Part shown: positions 20,359 to 22,135 of the stretch, in pieces
Layout: each line of letters starts with the position of its first letter
Numbering within the stretch: the stretch's first letter is position 1
NCBI GenBank assembly: GCA_018815265.1
Contig: JAHIYG010000143.1
Coordinates: 1 to 22,135, forward strand
DNA length: 22,135 nt
Source: Candidatus Altarchaeota archaeon
GTDB lineage: Archaea > Altiarchaeota > Altiarchaeia > IMC4 > SCGC-AAA252-I15
Direction: 5' to 3'
The notes under the pieces: model-generated
The model's input: only the letters and a program-made list of their open reading frames with translations
Databases searched by the model: none
What the model was told of the DNA's origin: nothing
Translations under genes and position numbers: made by a program

Positions 20359-21945
20359 TAAAAAATCATTACTCCTTCTTTTTTTGTGTAATCCTTTAGC
20401 GAACCTGTGTGCTTCATCCCTGACCTGCATCAACAGCTTCAACCCAGGGTTATCAACACCCAGCACTATCGGCGTCTTCCTCTGGGGGTGGTGAATTTCC
20501 TCCTGTTTTTTAGCCAATGCCAAAACAGCAACGCCCTCAGGCATGTACTTCATGCATGCGTTGAGCTGGCCTCTTCCCCCGTCCAGTAAGACTATGTCGG
20601 GTGTAGGCCACTCCAAATGGCTGAATCTGCGCCTTACAACCTCTGCCAGGTTTCCTGTGTCGTCCTGGCCACTGCATTCGAGCTTAAAAAGCCGGTATTG
20701 TCTCTTGTCTTTTCTCCCTTCAGTATAGACAACCATAGAACCCACAGTATTTTTTCCTCCGAGGTTGCTGATGTCATAGCCTTCAATCCTCTTGGGAATA
20801 CGCGGCAGCCTGAAGGCCGACGCCAAAACCTCAAGTGGATTAGGACTTTTTTTCTCAATATCCTCTTGTTTCAAAGAGTGTATGCAGTTTTTGATGCATA
20901 GCTTTGCAAGCCTGAGTTTCTGGCCTCTTCTGCAGACTTTTAACTTGATTTTTCTTGCAAACTTTTCTGAAAGGTATTCCTCAATTAATTGTCTGTCTGA
21001 AGGTTCAACAGAGGATATAATCTCATCGGGTGTCAAATCCGAAGTCGTGTAATGCTGTTTGATGAACGCATTCAAGGACTTGCCAGATTCACCCGAGTAC
21101 TCCCCCTGCAGTTTGTGGTTCAACACAGTCACTGCCTTGCCGTTTCTCACCTTCATCTGGCATATGCCCGCAGCCCCATCGATGAATCCATACCCTAATA
21201 TGTCGAGGTTACCCAATTTAGGCGATGATATGTCCTGTCTGACCGACAGTGAATCCAATGCGTCAACTTTTTTTTTCAATTCATGCGCCTTTTCAAACTC
21301 GAGCTTTCTGCTACGTATGTGGATTTCATTAATCAATTCTTTCCTGATTGAGTCATAATCTCCTCTAAGAAACATGCACGCACCATCAACCCTTCGCCTA
21401 TACTCGGTTTCACCAGTTATCACATGCGGGCCCGCACATAGTCCTAGACTATGGTTAAGGCACGGCCTTTTCATTTTTGTATGGTCCTTCCCGCACTTGC
21501 ATATGCCGAATATTTCCCCGACCAGTCGAACAATCCTTCTCACAGCGCCTGCGTCAGTGTAGGGGCCGAAATATCTGTTGCCATCCTCTTCCACACGCCT
21601 TACAACATCAATCCTCGGATATTTTTCACCAACAGACACTCTAATGTAGGGGTATCTTTTGTCGTCTCTGAGCCGGACATTGTATCTGGGTTGGTTTTGT
21701 TTGACTAATGCATCCTCTAAAATCAACGCCTCAGAATCAGAGTTTGTTATTATAATCTCAAGCCTGTCTGAAGCATCCACAAGCCTGCTAGTCTTGGTAT
21801 CCTGCGGGTTCAGATAATTTTTTAGCCTTGACCTGAGATTCTCGGCTTTTCCAATATATAATGCCCTACCCTCCACACCCTTCCAGATGTAGACTCCTGG
21901 TTTCTCAGGAGCAGCTTTTATGGACTCAACCAGCATCTCATTCAT
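20344..21945 (-). CDS. uvrC: UvrABC excinuclease subunit C, lacking the C-terminal HhH domain
   Basis: Dual-incision nuclease of nucleotide excision repair, 533 residues against roughly 600 in typical bacteria. Domains in order: GIY-YIG nuclease (GVYI 17-20, ALYIGKAENLRSR 28-40); a Cys region; a UvrB-binding UVR segment (about 212-235, RSRKLEFEKAHELKKK); and an RNase H-like nuclease with GYDISNLGG (Asp391), VLLDGGRGQLNA (Asp455) and RDEAHRFA (510-514). The protein ends about 20 residues later, so the usual tandem helix-hairpin-helix is absent; the facing gene occupies that DNA. In the region equivalent to the iron-sulfur cysteines, C149/C151, C162 and C170 are present but the last ligand position is His174. 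The ATG overlaps the uvrA stop (ATGA). Bacterial-type repair acquired by an archaeon is the usual interpretation. Confidence 0.93.
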   Translation of the reverse strand: MNEMLVESIKAAPEKPGVYIWKGVEGRALYIGKAENLRSRLKNYLNPQDTKTSRLVDASDRLEIIITNSDSEALILEDALVKQNQPRYNVRLRDDKRYPYIRVSVGEKYPRIDVVRRVEEDGNRYFGPYTDAGAVRRIVRLVGEIFGICKCGKDHTKMKRPCLNHSLGLCAGPHVITGETEYRRRVDGACMFLRGDYDSIRKELINEIHIRSRKLEFEKAHELKKKVDALDSLSVRQDISSPKLGNLDILGYGFIDGAAGICQMKVRNGKAVTVLNHKLQGEYSGESGKSLNAFIKQHYTTSDLTPDEIISSVEPSDRQLIEEYLSEKFARKIKLKVCRRGQKLRLAKLCIKNCIHSLKQEDIEKKSPNPLEVLASAFRLPRIPKRIEGYDISNLGGKNTVGSMVVYTEGRKDKRQYRLFKLECSGQDDTGNLAEVVRRRFSHLEWPTPDIVLLDGGRGQLNACMKYMPEGVAVLALAKKQEEIHHPQRKTPIVLGVDNPGLKLLMQVRDEAHRFAKGLHKKRRSNDFLLTQS

Positions 21946-22135
21946 TTTGCTCTCAATACCTTCTTCAAGTATTTTCCTGTGGCGCTTTTACCTACCATCG
22001 AAACTTCCTCTGGCGTGCCTTCGGCTATGACGTAGCCGCCTGCGTCGCCGCCTTCAGGCCCCAAATCTATTATGTGGTCTGCAGTCTTCAAAACCTCGAG
22101 ATTATGCTCTATGACTACGACTGTATTGCCTTTGT
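21942..22135 (-). CDS. uvrA: UvrABC excinuclease subunit A, C-terminal end only
   Basis: The last 63 residues of UvrA, continuing beyond the right edge. The reading KGNTVVVIEHNLEVLKTADH then IIDLGPEGGDAGG and IAEGTPEEV is the hallmark end of the second ABC ATPase domain: the switch His in IEHN, and the conserved DLGPEGG. UvrA recognises damaged DNA and loads UvrB. The stop overlaps the uvrC start by 4 bp, so the two are co-translated. Start, zinc modules and the first ATPase domain are outside the window. Confidence 0.95.
   Translation of the reverse strand, partial: KGNTVVVIEHNLEVLKTADHIIDLGPEGGDAGGYVIAEGTPEEVSMVGKSATGKYLKKVLRAK

Noticed and set aside
1..22135. CRISPR array, rRNA, intact insertion sequence
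   Set aside because: No regularly spaced repeat series, no rRNA-like sequence, and no transposase-like protein or terminal inverted repeats were seen on reading both strands.

Overview
This window looks like part of an archaeal chromosome. The evidence is the archaeal form of the mevalonate pathway (UbiD-like decarboxylase, two-subunit aconitase-X-type dehydratase, isopentenyl phosphate kinase), an archaeal-style PRPP synthetase, TATA-like boxes about 25 bp before several starts, several likely leaderless genes, a tRNA with no encoded CCA, Thr/Ser-rich lipoproteins and T-run terminators. UvrA and UvrC are of the bacterial type, as in many archaea. The lineage cannot be fixed from the sequence; a DPANN or deep euryarchaeal group is a guess. 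Codons look moderately AT-rich throughout. There is no rRNA or CRISPR array and no complete transposon.

Layout. (1) 1-3314, plus: a very large unrecognised protein, open at the left edge, coupled by a 4-bp overlap to a PIN-domain nuclease. (2) 3311-7352, minus: a tight operon of UbiD-like decarboxylase, dehydratase large subunit, dehydratase small subunit, and a surface lipoprotein with a C39-like cysteine protease fold. (3) 7408-8332: three small genes, namely a Cys-rich lipoprotein (plus), a PqqD-like protein (minus) and a 59-residue lipoprotein (minus). (4) 8372-12445, minus: a five-gene operon of KaiC-like ATPase, glutamate 5-kinase, isopentenyl phosphate kinase, HAD phosphatase and a multi-pass membrane protein. 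(5) 12563-13857, plus: PRPP synthetase and an anchored DUF192 protein. (6) 13854-15991, minus: UppP-like phosphatase, a low-complexity protein and protein-L-isoaspartate methyltransferase. (7) 16044-16581: tRNA-Lys(TTT), then a hairpin-rich stretch with a truncated integrase-like ORF. (8) 16582-18280: orphan genes, including a CAP-domain membrane protein and a 34-residue peptide with a perfect Shine-Dalgarno. (9) 18367-20358, plus: M3 oligoendopeptidase and a small membrane protein. (10) 20344-22135, minus: uvrC and the 3' end of uvrA.

How the genes work together. The decarboxylase, dehydratase and IPK together cover phosphomevalonate to anhydromevalonate phosphate, to isopentenyl phosphate, to isopentenyl diphosphate, which supplies the membrane lipids. 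UppP recycles a polyprenyl diphosphate carrier made from the same precursors. PRPP synthetase and glutamate 5-kinase are general metabolism. UvrA/UvrC and PCMT repair DNA and protein damage. The least explained parts are the giant protein with its PIN partner, the PqqD-like/small-lipoprotein group, and the tRNA-adjacent stretch with the orphan genes that follow it.
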